A stretch of DNA of 64,000 nucleotides. Source: Rostrohypoxylon terebratum. Its lineage: Eukaryota; Ascomycota; Sordariomycetes; Xylariales; Hypoxylaceae. Location of the stretch: contig MU385871.1 of assembly GCA_022497145.1 (NCBI GenBank), positions 372,001-436,000 on the forward strand, written 5' to 3'. The position numbers and the translations under genes were made by a program. This document shows, in pieces, positions 46,831-58,110 of the stretch (position 1 is the stretch's first letter; every line of letters starts with the position of its first letter). The notes beneath the pieces were generated by a model. It saw only the letters and a program-made list of their open reading frames with translations, made no database searches and was not told the origin of the DNA.

Positions 46831-48965
46831 ATGCAGCCCATTTTGAGAGTGCCCGTCGCTGTTCTTTCGTTGCTGTTGGATGTGTTATTGTTTTGGTATA
46901 GAGTATGTGTTTACTTGTATGCCTTTACAGCAACGTCCAGAGTATCCTCTGTAGTTAACAACGTTTCGTCGTAGAAACTAAGGGGACGGTGGAGGACGAA
47001 AAGTCCTGTAGACGAATGGCTCGAGGCATTATGCAATGCCCAAGTATATGATGATTGGCAACAGGCCGCGCTGCAGTTGGATACCCTCAAAGAACTAAAT
47101 CTTTGGTACGTAATTGGTTGCCCTAAGAAAACGAATTTTAGAAGACTAACAAGTAAAACGTAAATTCCAATTCGTAGGCGCAACAATCCGGCATCCCACC
47201 ATTACGATTGGATGCTCATAAATCATCGTCTGAATTCCATCATTGAAGCTCGCGACAAAAATGACTTGCAGTCTCTCCTCGATCTCGTGCGATCCGGCTT
47301 GGTTCGCAACCTTGGGAACATCACTTCTCCGAGGCTATACAATCGAGCATTTGGCGGAACCAAATACTTGATCGAAGAGTATATCGCACAAGTAGCTGGC
47401 GCCATCGACGACATAAATCACCGTGTTGCGACACCACTTCATGACAGGTATACTCATTCGTACACCCTCTCGACCCAGCGCAAACTCGACTTCCTACATG
47501 ACTCCAGACAGGCTTTTGGGAGAAGCACTCTGGTGCTACAGGGCGGCGCCATGTTTGGATTGTGTCATCTCGGAGTCGTGAAAGCGCTGTTCTTACGAGG
47601 GCTATTGCCGCGAATTATCACAGGTACCGCAACTGGCGCGCTCATCGCGAGTCTAGTAGCCATTCATACAGAAGAGGAGCTACCTCGTGTACTAAGAGGT
47701 GACGGCATCAACCTCTCGGCTTTCAAAGAACATAGGCAACAGTCCCATAGTGGTTATGAGAATTGGGGGCCCTTCATCGGACCCAGCTGGGACACGCTGC
47801 TCCGTAGGATTCACAGATTCTGGCGCGAAGGTCACTTCTTGGACGCCAAGGTGCTGGAAGACTGTGTCAAGGCTAACGTGGGCGACCTCACCTTTGAAGA
47901 AGCTTACCACAAGAGCAAGCGTGTGCTGAATATCATGGTGGCAACTTCAGAGCAGGATGGAATTCCTGCGCTACTGAATTACATCACAGCCCCCAACGTG
48001 GTACGTAACTCCTTCTGGACGCTGACCCCCACGTCCAAGCCTCCGCCATCTGGCGCAAGGCACTTTTTCTTCTGTCGCGACAAAAATTCTCAAGTAACAA
48101 GAGCGGTAAGAGATTGTGTGCTAACGAGTCTTTTCTCGTTCGTGTGGTATAGCTGATATGGACCGCTGCCGTCGCATCAAATGCCTCAACATCTTCTTTC
48201 TATGGTGTTAGGCGCACAACCATTCTATGCAAAGACGTAAGCGGCGCGATTGTTCCCTGGACACCGCCAGCTAGTTCCTCACGATCAAGGGGAACCCGCG
48301 CCACCTCGGACAAGGACCACCACAAGACACCCCTGTCACGCGTGGCCCAGCTGTTCAACGTGAACCATTTCATAGTCAGTCAGGCAAGGCCGTACCTGAT
48401 TCCTTTCTTGCAGTCGGACATGCATGGACCTTCGCTCTTCACGGCCCGCCACAAACGTTCTGAGGTTACGGGCCATCTGTTCCGGATCATCGGGCTGGAG
48501 GCGCGACACCGCCTCAAACAGCTGGATACCCTAGGAGTATTGCCAGCAGGCATCAGGAGGTTCTTGATAGACGAGGAGGTACCGTCAGGTAGCAGTACCA
48601 CATTAGTCCCAGAAGTATCAGCGAGGGATTTCATACGACTCTTGGAGACACCAACAAGAGAGACTTTAGATTACTGGATCACAAAAGGCGAGAAGAGCGT
48701 CTGGCCAGCAGTGGGTGCTCTCACCGTGCGCTGTGCTGTTGAGTATGAGATTGAGAACGCGTACCAGCGCGCCAGGAGCCTGAAGGCAGGCGGCTTAAGG
48801 AGGAAGGCGAGTACAGGAGGACCCAGCGCGCCGGCGACAGGGAGCTTGGGAGTAGGGAATAATGGTGGGAGGAGCGCTAGCAGTGGTGCGCTTAGCAATG
48901 GCGTGGGCGGTGCTTCCTGGCAAGGTGGGAACGAAGAGGGAGATCGTCCGCCGAGCGTGAATTAG
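46831..48965 (+). CDS. patatin-like (DUF3336) protein, probably catalytically inactive
   Basis: Four exons, 46831..46902, 46975..47105, 47178..48000 and 48153..48965, encode 612 residues. Intron 1 (72 nt, GTATGT...CGTAG) contains an in-frame stop, and removing it joins LFWYR to KLRGRWRTK. Intron 2 joins NLW to RNNPASHHYDW; intron 3 joins APNV to LIWTAAVASNAS. An N-terminal hydrophobic stretch (VPVAVLSLLLDVLLFWY) could anchor it to ER or lipid droplets. A DUF3336-type region comes next, then the patatin core, with the oxyanion GGAMFGLCHLG. The nucleophile elbow reads GTATGALIAS: Ala219 replaces the Ser of G-x-S-x-G. The Asp of the D-G dyad is also not found; where homologs carry it, this protein has a charged DKDHHKTPL stretch before FNVNHFIVSQ. 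Relatives are triacylglycerol lipases and lysophospholipid acyltransferases of the yeast TGL3/4/5 type. The tail is Gly/Ser-rich. Confidence 0.88.
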
Positions 48966-49612
48966 GGGTTCCAAGGTACGATTCCGGCGACTGCGGTAGT
49001 ACAATATCGTTGAGGGGAGGTAAGAGGTCGCGGAAGCGATGGCGACAGCCAAGAGAAAGGGGAAGGAAATGAACTAGATTTCCCCGATATCGTCCTATGC
49101 TGCGACCCTAGCGACCGAGGAGTGAAAAGGAAGAAAGAGAGGCAAGGCTTGATAATGCCAATGCGAATGCCCAAGTCAGCCTCGGGGAGGGAGGACGCAA
49201 GTCCCTTCAACTCGAACGGTCATCCGGACACTGACGCTATGGCCTCCTCTGCTGCTGCCCGAGTACACGTAAATATGTGTATGCACGATGGCGGCACATA
49301 CATATTATCTGCATGTGGTACGTACTTCTGCGCCTGGAAAGAAGGCGACAACATACAGGGACAAGGGGTTCTCGGAGTACCCAAGCGTTCAGCCTCGCTA
49401 CCCCTTAGTGAAGGTCAAATTTATGACGGGGATCGTGATTGAACGGCGATCATTGGCGCAGGGGGCGCGAACCGTTCGGGCTGCCATAGATGGCACGAAC
49501 ACATATACTGCGTGTGTACTATACACACCATGTGCACGAAATCGAATAGGAAAATGCAGGACGTAAGGAATTTTCCAAGCTTTGGGATCAAGGTCTCACT
49601 GGGGTAGGACGA

Positions 49613-49629
49613 TACCTAGGACCTAGGTA
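49613..49629. repeat. TACCTAGG-N-CCTAGGTA palindrome, exact, centre A
   Basis: Exact 17-bp match in the gene desert. Confidence 0.85.
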
Positions 49630-51622
49630 TCCAAAAGCTCTACGCTACTAGGTAGTAGCTGCATGCGCTAATGCATGGAAGACCGTCCTGGTGACATTCT
49701 CGAAGCCTGCCGTTTTCTGACGTGGCTTAGTTTGGGGAATGTGTAATCACGATGCGTACGTACTAGGTTGCACCAGGTCAGGTAATTTGCCCAATTTGCC
49801 CGCCTTGGTAAACCGGTTAGGGTGAGGTTGGTGGTGATGAAAGTGAGGGAAAAGCAGGATTCGTATGTAGCATATACCTTAGGTAAGCTCTAAATGGAAC
49901 TATGAAAACGTAGCGTATGCGATGCGCGCAATACCAATCACGGTAACCACGAAACGTGGATTGGTGGCTCGCAAATGAATGCAATGTGACATGATCGCTA
50001 GCCTGGAGCCAAGGGTCGATCCGGTCACGCAACGCGTGCTGGACTGCGAAAGAAGACTGGTTGAAGTTGTATTAGCAGAGCCGCAATTTGGATTTGTGGC
50101 GGTGAGGATGGAGGCAAATTTTTCCATGATGAGACACTATATGATAGGGTGTGTGGGTTCAAAGATCGCGTGGAGATCGATTTTGGTGACGCAACGTGGA
50201 TTAGAAAGTAATTGCGTACAGCGCACAACAACGATGGCGGCTCTCATAGGTTAGAGATCCTATCGCCGTTACGCTGATAGGTACTAGGTAGGTCGTCTGC
50301 TGTAGTCTGCTGTGACTGCACGCCCATTATGGCATCACTCAGAAGACATATGAGGCAGGTAAACGGGATCGGCGACAGCAAGGGGGGTGACCACTTGCGA
50401 CCCAAAAATCGAATTCGTCTCTACCTGGATACCTAGTAGGTAGTATCAAGCAAGGATTTTTAAAGACTTTTCCCCTTTAACTAATATCATTCGTCGAGCG
50501 ACGAGGAGGGGGGTAGTATGCAGGGTGCAGACCCGGCTTCGCCTAACATTACCTACTCTACCGGCTACCAGCTACCAGTAGGCAGGTCCTAGGTAGGTAT
50601 CCAGCCCCAGCTGAAAAAACCTTCGAACACTTCGAGAAGCATGCCTCTTACAGATCTACATACTCCCGGATGCGCCATATGCGAATCTGTGTGTGAGTGC
50701 GTCTGCGACATCGACAGGGTGGTCTGCAAAAGCAAAAACAAAAAAAAAAGATCGGAAGCTCTGCCACCCCCATTTGCTCCTCTATTGTCTTACCTCATTT
50801 ATATGGAATTCATCCTATTCGACGAAGCTGTCTCGGGAGAAAGGATCGGAATACAGAAAAGAGGGGGGGGGAGAGGGAAATAGAAAATGCGGGAGAGTTG
50901 GTGTGAGAGAAAAATCACCGCACAAGAGAAATGATTCTTAGCTAGGAGATCTCGGACTTGACGATTTGCGTTGTATCATTGACATCGTGATTTCGCCATA
51001 TTACGATCCTAAAGGTGCGCGTAAGTCGAATACTTTAGTCATCGGGTTCTTGGATCCATGGCCCCTGAACTGCGTAGCGTCTTAATTGCGCGACACTTTT
51101 ACTGATTCCAGTTTTTCATCTCCGTCGCTTCGGTTCCTTGCAGGTTCTATGCAGGTTCGAGTGTGCTTGGGTCACTCAGACGTGTGTGTTTACGGAATCG
51201 TACAGATCCATAACATAGCCATCGTACATTACATAAGGCTACGTGAGACATAGTGGACCTGCGTTAAATGTGCGTTGCTTAAGTTGATGGAACCACATGG
51301 GTACATACTAGGTGTAAGAGTATGCCAAGAGGCATACAGGTAGGTACTCGGAGTTAAGCCAAGGATTGCTTCAGCTGTGTTGGTACGAACGTCAAACAGG
51401 CCGGTTACATGGAAGTAGTTCAACAAATGGCAAGGGAATCAGCTGGCAGGTAAAGAATAGGTGAAACTAGTGGGTTGCCCTGCATGGGCAACAGGTATGG
51501 TTGTCTCAACATCTTTGTTTCTCACTTATATGTGCCTATATATGTCTAGGACCTAGGACCTGCGTATCCTAGCAGAGAGAATAATAGCTTGATAACTATC
51601 AAGGTTCCAACTCTCTTGTCGA

Positions 51623-51639
51623 TACCTAGGTCCTAGGTA
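51623..51639. repeat. TACCTAGG-N-CCTAGGTA palindrome, exact, centre T
   Basis: Exact 17-bp match. A copy with one changed base lies 42 bp further, at 51681-51697. Confidence 0.85.
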
Positions 51640-51680
51640 GGGTTGTGACGAATTTTGCGAATGGATCTACCTTAGGTACT

Positions 51681-51697
51681 TACCTAGGACTTAGGTA
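51681..51697. repeat. near copy of the palindrome (one mismatch)
   Basis: TACCTAGG-A-CTTAGGTA: a single C-to-T change in the right arm. Confidence 0.75.
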
Positions 51698-52679
51698 CGT
51701 TTCGTGACGACATTTTGATCGCGATTGTAGTTACATCGCGCACTTTATCATTGTGTAGATGCTACTAGACGCATAGAAGGCTCCTAAGGAGACTAACAAT
51801 GACAATGTTACTTTCCTGTTCTCCCTGGTTCATAAGGTGGACTGACATATCGGCATTAAGCTCAGGTTTACCTAGCACATTGTCGTAGATAATATAGTCG
51901 CCGACGTAGGGCAAGCGTTGGTGATAGATAATGTCAGGGCCCCTGTCCTGTCATATAGCGAAGAAGGAAATCGGAGACCCCTGTACTCTGTATAACTAAA
52001 AGTTTTCTGGAAATATTCTAGAATTCTAGAACAACTTGGAAGCTGCAAAAAGAATCAGAACAGGATACGGGTGCTACATAGCGCACCTTGCGCTGCCTTA
52101 AGGCTCCAGTAACAGGGCGGGTCCTGAACTGGCCGCGCACATACGCAGTACGTCGTAATAATTGATCGGACCCAAGACCCAAAAAGAAAAAGAGGGGAGG
52201 GAAGTTCAACACAAAGATGGATCCGTCATATTAGTGGAGGTCACAATACAGTACTACCTAATAGTAGGTCACCCGGCGTTGTCGAAGAAGCCCATCTGCG
52301 GGACTAGGGATTCAATTAAATTAATTGCTTCCTGTTGCAAGCCAATTGCAAAGGATCACCATCTTCGGTCGAGAGATTACGAATATACCTAGTTACGCCT
52401 AGAATTTATTTCAAGGAACAGTTTAATAGTAGCTAGTCCTAGAGGTTTTGCTTACCTACATATCGACCTGTTTATTAAACGTTACTGTGCATCCCAAGTC
52501 CTACGGTAGGACTTAGCTCGTTGTTTCACTTTGTACATACGAGCTTCGACCGGGTTGTGCCCTAGTCAGTGAACGCCAGTCTCGTTTCCTACATGTCAAG
52601 TCCTCTGCAAGTGAAACATAATAATTCGGTTTGGCGACGGTTTATCTGAGCTTATTGTCCCTTGTCCAGGAAAATTGCA

Positions 52680-52696
52680 TATCTAGGTCCTAGGTA
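52680..52696. repeat. near copy of the palindrome (one mismatch)
   Basis: TATCTAGG-T-CCTAGGTA: a single C-to-T change in the left arm. Confidence 0.75.
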
Positions 52697-54798
52697 GCCT
52701 TTAGATAGCGTGGGTAGAAGGCAGGTAGCTTTGCGCAGAAAATAAAGCTGGACATCGATACTACTAAGGTACATACCTAGGTAGGTATGCATGCATCAAT
52801 CACTTGATAATCTTTGCATGCAGTACCTAAGATAGTCCTGCGAACCGAATTGCTTGGTCCTCGCTCACAAAACCCATGATCGTCACTACCTATCGCGCAG
52901 TAGTTGTTAAATCGTCATCAATATTTGTTAACAATAACTCGTTTCGGAAAAGTCTACGTAGGCCATGATTGTTATAGACAGAGTGACGTACTTAGACATG
53001 GAATCAGAATCATACGTTTCCAAAGTTACCTACTAAGTGTTCACGCAATAACTACCTACTATAGTAAGCGGCTGAAAACGCCCTATAGACAACGTTGATT
53101 ACAAGACTGCCACGTAAAGTCCAAAAGTTGGGGTGGGGGGAGAAGGAATGACTGACACTACTAGGTAGCGATACTGGGCAGCACAAAGCGCGCGCTTATA
53201 CACCTACTAGGTTATGTACTATGATGGATCGATGGGTGACGATGGGTGGGTGTTACACATCGATACTAGGTACCAGTACCGGGATCTATTCAGTGCGGGA
53301 TGTGTGTCGACTCAATTTACTTACCGGGCAAGGGTAGTGGACGTAAGCAGTTTATCCATCTGGGGCAGCGTGGAGACTAACCTTGGAACCCAAAAGTGAA
53401 GGAATTTAAGATGGCACATGGTTGCAAAATGCTGTGAACCTACGTTTATCATAGCGACGAGGCGGTGTGCTTCTCCAAACTCGATTTCAATTCTCTGTGT
53501 ACGCTCTGGTAGTTCATATGCTACCTTGCCATCGAAGTTGAGACTTGTGCCCTCGGTATCGCAAGTAGATTAAAAAATGGACCTACTGCACCCCGGCAAG
53601 CATCGAGAAGGATTGAATGATTACCAAAGTTATTACAGTTTTGCCCCGACAACTAGGCCTGGGTCTTATTGCTTCTGTTGATGTTATTCTTATCATCACT
53701 CCTATGCATTCGGCATCGCGGGATAGTAATATCCCGGTAGCTTTTGGTCTTGGTTACAGCCGGAGAGAAACGTGTTCGTATGTGCATTCGATGTTCTCGG
53801 TGAACTGCTTTTAGCTATGTTTCGTGTTGCTCGATGATCTCAACCATCCCGGACTTTCTTGCCTTAAAACAGTGGAATATACCTACGTGACTAGTAAATA
53901 AGTACATACTGCAGTAGGCGGGCATGCGGCTTGTACAGCATAGTCTCATGCTATTCTGCTTTGGGCAGATTATAAGTGAAATAACTATAGCAGGTTAGGG
54001 GATCTTTCACCGGACAAGTCATTATCCCAATATTATAATGAAGAGTACCATAATATCGCAAATATTGGAACTAGAATCTTGCGAATCGTGTGCCTAGTCC
54101 TTGTTGGTTAAGCTAAAGCTCCTTAGTCGATCCCTGTTGGTTCCCGATCTTTCTTTAATCCTTCAAATGCTTGCTCCGATGGGAGAAAGGTCGAAGGCGC
54201 CTTGTATGGTTAGATCTTACTAGGCACTAATTTCTCTTCCCATTAACTGTCTTCTACACACCTAGTTTCCGAACAAATCTATAATACAAATGCGCGCCTG
54301 GCCTACTAACCTCATTAATAATTCGGGAGATACCTATAATACACTGCTACAATACGTTGTGTAGACATATCCCGATGTCGGCATATGGGACAACGATGGG
54401 GTACGGGGTCCTAGGTCTCTATTCTCCAGAGCACTGAGACATAGTTATCACTCTAACCTACCATGTACCTGGGACATGCATAATACGTAGCACAAACTAT
54501 TATTGCGCGCCAGATACTTTTATTCTTCATCGAGGATATCGCCTTGATTCGTAATGGCTCATACTATACCTGTTGAACACGGCCGTCCTATGATTCATAG
54601 CTGCAGGTATTCGATGCGTGAAACAGCAGGTGATATAGTCATAAGAAGTTTTTGCTGGATCCCCAGAGCCCTTAGAGCCAATCCGTTGAAACGGGTGGCC
54701 AAGGATTGACATCCGGGAATATGATAAGCTTGGAATAGTGTATGCTGACACTTGCATCTGTCCCGGCGGTAGAATAAACATTGTGTTAGTATACCTAG

Positions 54799-54815
54799 CA
54801 CCTAGGTCCTAGGTA
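54799..54815. repeat. near copy of the palindrome (one mismatch)
   Basis: CACCTAGG-T-CCTAGGTA. An extra TACCTAG half-site directly precedes it. Confidence 0.75.
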
Positions 54816-55265
54816 GGTATGCTTTACTGTGTATCTATACCCCCCACGCTTTAAATCTTTGAAAGGGTTTTTGACACGTTTGTTTCCCGCCCGGTCGGTT
54901 TATACGATCCAAGGTACTACAAGGATCCCAAATTTGTAGATATTAGTACGAAGATCCAAGGTACCTCCAAGCCGACACACACCTAGATGTGAAGGCTACT
55001 TGTAGCGCTTATGGCTAGGTGCTAAGGTAGAGACAGAGAAGGCAAAGAAGAAAAAAGGTCTTCCACATAACTACCTAATCCATGCAAGAAAAGATACTTA
55101 CCTATCAGAATGGCATAACAAATTGAACGAGAAAAAAAAGTGAGGCGACACGGGTCTTAGACTACATACCTAGGCATTGTGTCCATTCATTCTTGATGCC
55201 CGCTAATAGTTCAGGGTTCTCCTAGGGGAAGGTAGGTAGACCGAATTGTTGGAAACCCCAAGGAT

Positions 55266-55290
55266 ACCTACCTACCTACCTAGGTACCTA
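55266..55290. repeat. TACC microsatellite ending in a CCTAGGTACC palindrome
   Basis: Tandem TACC units run directly into the CTAG palindrome, suggesting a link between the microsatellite and the dispersed motif. Confidence 0.75.
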
Positions 55291-56094
55291 TATAAGCTTC
55301 ATATATAGGTAGTAGTGGATGGTAGCTAGGCATTGGTAGGTACGTATCTATGTATAAAGTACGAAAGTGAGAAGTGACATAGGATGTATAATAGAAGGAC
55401 CCCATAGTATCATGTATACCTACTATGGACGCTCACAATACATGGTACTGCGAGTTCCTAGCACAGCCTGCCTGTAGCACTTCGCACCTACGGCGGCGGC
55501 TGGTACGCTGATATATCCGTCACACACAGACCGGAACGGTCCTAGGTCTACGGAAACTGATAAAAGCTCTAGGTTCCTCGTTGGGCTTCGGCAAGCAAGT
55601 TGAAGAAATACAAACCAAACAGATTAGAAGAATAGGTATAAATAGGAACGAGGTACATGATCTCAGACTATATAATTACCTACCTACCTGGTTTCTTTCC
55701 TGCTTCATTCTTCCCTAGATCCTCCTCGTCAGTACGTCCTCCCCCAAGAATCGAAAAGGAGGAGTTCGAGTACTTGGTTGTCGCAATATTATTTGAAGAC
55801 TTACACCCACTCGTCTTGCTGTACATACTTATTACCACCCTATCTTGCTTCATACCTATGTATGTGAGTAGACGTGGTGGTTCGTGGATCTATCCTTCGC
55901 AAGCCGCCGTTTCCTTTCTTGACGCCAACAAGCGAACCTCCGTGTCACAAGTACCACTGCCCCGAATCGATAAAACATCCGACCCAGCACTACCTAATAT
56001 CGCCCTTCGGATATTCATTCGTCTCCCTATCGACTGATAGTTTCTCTCCGATCTCCTCAGTACCTTATCATCTTCACAAATACCATCCTGAGAA

Positions 56095-56838
56095 ATGTCT
56101 GGCTCTGAAAGCCCAGTACATGATCAAATGTTCCCCGCTGATCAAGCCCCCGAGCTAGACCGGGAGGGTGGTGAAGACTACTATACTCCCAACCATACCG
56201 AGTATCGTCCGCCTAACCTTAACGATGAGAACTTCCCGTCGACCCAGCCAAATGGTTCTAACACCCAACCAAGACAGGTCAGGCCGATCGAGACCGACAA
56301 TATGCCCCAACCAGGACATATGACGCCTAGCGAGATTGACAACTATACATACCAGCCATATACAACTTCGACGACTTATACGGATTATACCTTGGGAGCT
56401 GAAGATCCCTTCATCGCGCGCCCATACTTGGCCTATGTTCTAAATCGGGACTACAGTATCTACGGTGGAGCTGGCGGGACCGACAGCCACCTAACTATGC
56501 AAGCCGTAGCGAACCACAATTATAATATTGGAAACGGGTACGGGTCCTGCGACAGCCTCAATGGCTGGCAACCTCCGCGAGTGGGATTCAACTTCCATGC
56601 CGACTCTGGTTACGACTGGAGTACCAGTCACATAATGCCTTCTTCGGGACCTGGAAGTAGGGCACCGACGATCGACAACGACTATGTTCCAGGTCCGTCA
56701 CATTTTGAGAGTCTTTCTGCGGAACTCCGCGGTACCGGGAGCTGGCCTGCTGAAGACATCCCAGTCCCCCGTGCCAGTATCGAGGACAAGGACTTGATGG
56801 GTGCGTATGGCGACAACGGTGAAAATAATGGTAACTGA
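56095..56838 (+). CDS. hypothetical protein of 247 residues
   Basis: A single uninterrupted ATG frame beginning MSGSESPVHDQMFPADQAPE. The composition is rich in Asn, Gly, Tyr, Pro, Thr and Asp, with little Lys or Arg. It is hydrophilic and lacks a signal peptide, membrane segment or Cys pattern. Tyr-rich stretches (TYQPYTTSTTYTDYTLG, YNIGNGYG) suggest a disordered, low-complexity protein. It does not resemble random translation of the surrounding DNA, and the region is more GC-rich than its flanks. The long leader contains several CTAG repeats. I do not recognise it; a lineage-restricted or orphan gene is a fair guess. Confidence 0.6.
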   Translation: MSGSESPVHDQMFPADQAPELDREGGEDYYTPNHTEYRPPNLNDENFPSTQPNGSNTQPRQVRPIETDNMPQPGHMTPSEIDNYTYQPYTTSTTYTDYTLGAEDPFIARPYLAYVLNRDYSIYGGAGGTDSHLTMQAVANHNYNIGNGYGSCDSLNGWQPPRVGFNFHADSGYDWSTSHIMPSSGPGSRAPTIDNDYVPGPSHFESLSAELRGTGSWPAEDIPVPRASIEDKDLMGAYGDNGENNGN

Positions 56839-57906
56839 TGCGGGCTATGACCTATTAACCTTGGGAACGGCGTATTTCGATTTTTTTTATGATGTATATC
56901 ATTTTTGCTGCTTATCATTTGAATGGGTTTCTCATGTCCCACCATCATTATGCATTTTCCGTCATCTCATTTCCATGACAGTCATGAAAAGCATAAGTAC
57001 TCGGGCGGGTGGTCTCATAGAAACTGGCGTTCTTACTAAAGCTGCGGCATTACGGTAGTTGATCTTCGGAGAGGGGGGGTAATGCAATGGACGATGATAA
57101 TGCTAATGGGAACGATTATTCCCTGTTTCGTACCACGCTCCAATTCTTAGTGACCTCCTATGGAAGCCTAATGCATGCCCAAGTTGCCTGTGGTCCAGCG
57201 ATCTTGATTAAGATCGAAAAATGACGATTTTGACGCTGTTACCTACCATGCCGTAGTATTAGCCGCTTCTAGACCTCAAAGCCTTGAGCCCTTCAGCTCC
57301 AAACGCTTACCTGATCGGACATGCTGTCCTTGCAGTGCGCAACCACCGTCATGCCGTCGTGCTCCATCACACCGCACTTCGGATTGAAACGTTGAGTTTC
57401 TTCCACTATCGTCATCCATCACTCACCACCCATCAGCGCCCAACTCGGGATTTTTCACTTTCTATTCTCCGCACCGCCACAAATGCCTCCATTCTTACTC
57501 AGAAAAAACACGGCCCGATTTGGGTCTGCGATATGCGGGGAGGTCCTTCATGCAGGCTATAGTTTCCAGTTTCTTTGATTTTTTTTCCTTCTCCTACATT
57601 GCCTTGCCCTGCAACCATCCACTCGGATCGCATGCAGGATCAATAGTTCGGTAGCCAGGCTGCCGGGATTTCATTCTTGTACAACTTCATTATGTAAGTA
57701 CACAACTGACATACTCCCAAAGCGAGACAAACCCCCCTGCGTGTTTCGCCCGGAGAGAGGTCCATTGTGTTCAGAAGCAGGTTCCCGGTTCTACTGCAGA
57801 ATGACGTGCAACGGTCCGAAACGATAATAAGAAAAAGCAAATAAATAAAAGATAATTTTTTTTTAAAAAAAAAATACGTACTATGCGGTAAAAAAAATCG
57901 CTAGAT
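56839..57906. other. gene-free stretch (1.1 kb)
   Basis: No coding sequence supported. The left part is the probable 3' region of the preceding gene. A/T homopolymer runs lie near 57855-57875. Confidence 0.45.
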
Positions 57907-58110
57907 TTAGAGAAAGTAGGCACACCAAGATTCCGGGGCTTCCGCTGCATTGGTACACAACGTCCAGCCCTCAGGGTTGTCGAGTAGAATCCCAAGGTGT
58001 AAGAATGCGACGTCCTCCTGAAACGCACACTCGCACCTGCGCCCTTCCATCGTCCCTTCATCGACGTTGTAGCAGCCCTGGGCAACGAGAGAAAAAGAAG
58101 GACAGAACAA
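57907..58110 (-). other. exon-like stretch for a small Cys-containing protein (uncertain)
   Basis: Minus-strand frame with an acceptor-like sequence (TTTTTCTCTCGTTGCCCAG) directly before GGCTGCTAC. After it come CYNVDEGTMEGRRCECAF, HLGILLDNPEGWTLC, WCAYFL and a stop. The composition looks like a real protein. It could be the last exon of a small secreted protein, but I could not find a convincing upstream exon with a signal peptide. It may instead be a relic or chance. Confidence 0.25.

Larger units (their letters stand above)
48966..56094. other. gene desert (7.1 kb) rich in CTAG palindromes
   Basis: No coding sequence supported; all open frames are short and non-protein-like. Many TACCTAGG/CCTAGGTA motifs and TAGGTA runs are present, including two exact 17-bp palindromes. 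No terminal repeats, transposase motifs or reverse transcriptase motifs were recognised. A degenerate transposon graveyard is possible but not shown. Confidence 0.45.

Noticed and set aside
46972..46974. In-frame TAG making the patatin-like gene look like a pseudogene
   Set aside because: It is the AG end of a normal 72-nt intron with a GTATGT donor and a TTAAC branch site; splicing restores a typical N-terminus.
50340..50410. Short resemblance to a dispersed 5S rRNA gene (GGGTGACCAC)
   Set aside because: Only about ten bases match. The rest of the 5S internal promoter and pairing is missing.
55657..56037. 126-residue frame just upstream of the 247-residue hypothetical gene
   Set aside because: It has poor protein character and lies in the leader of the next gene. 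It contains intron-like signals, and a join to the downstream frame was not convincing.
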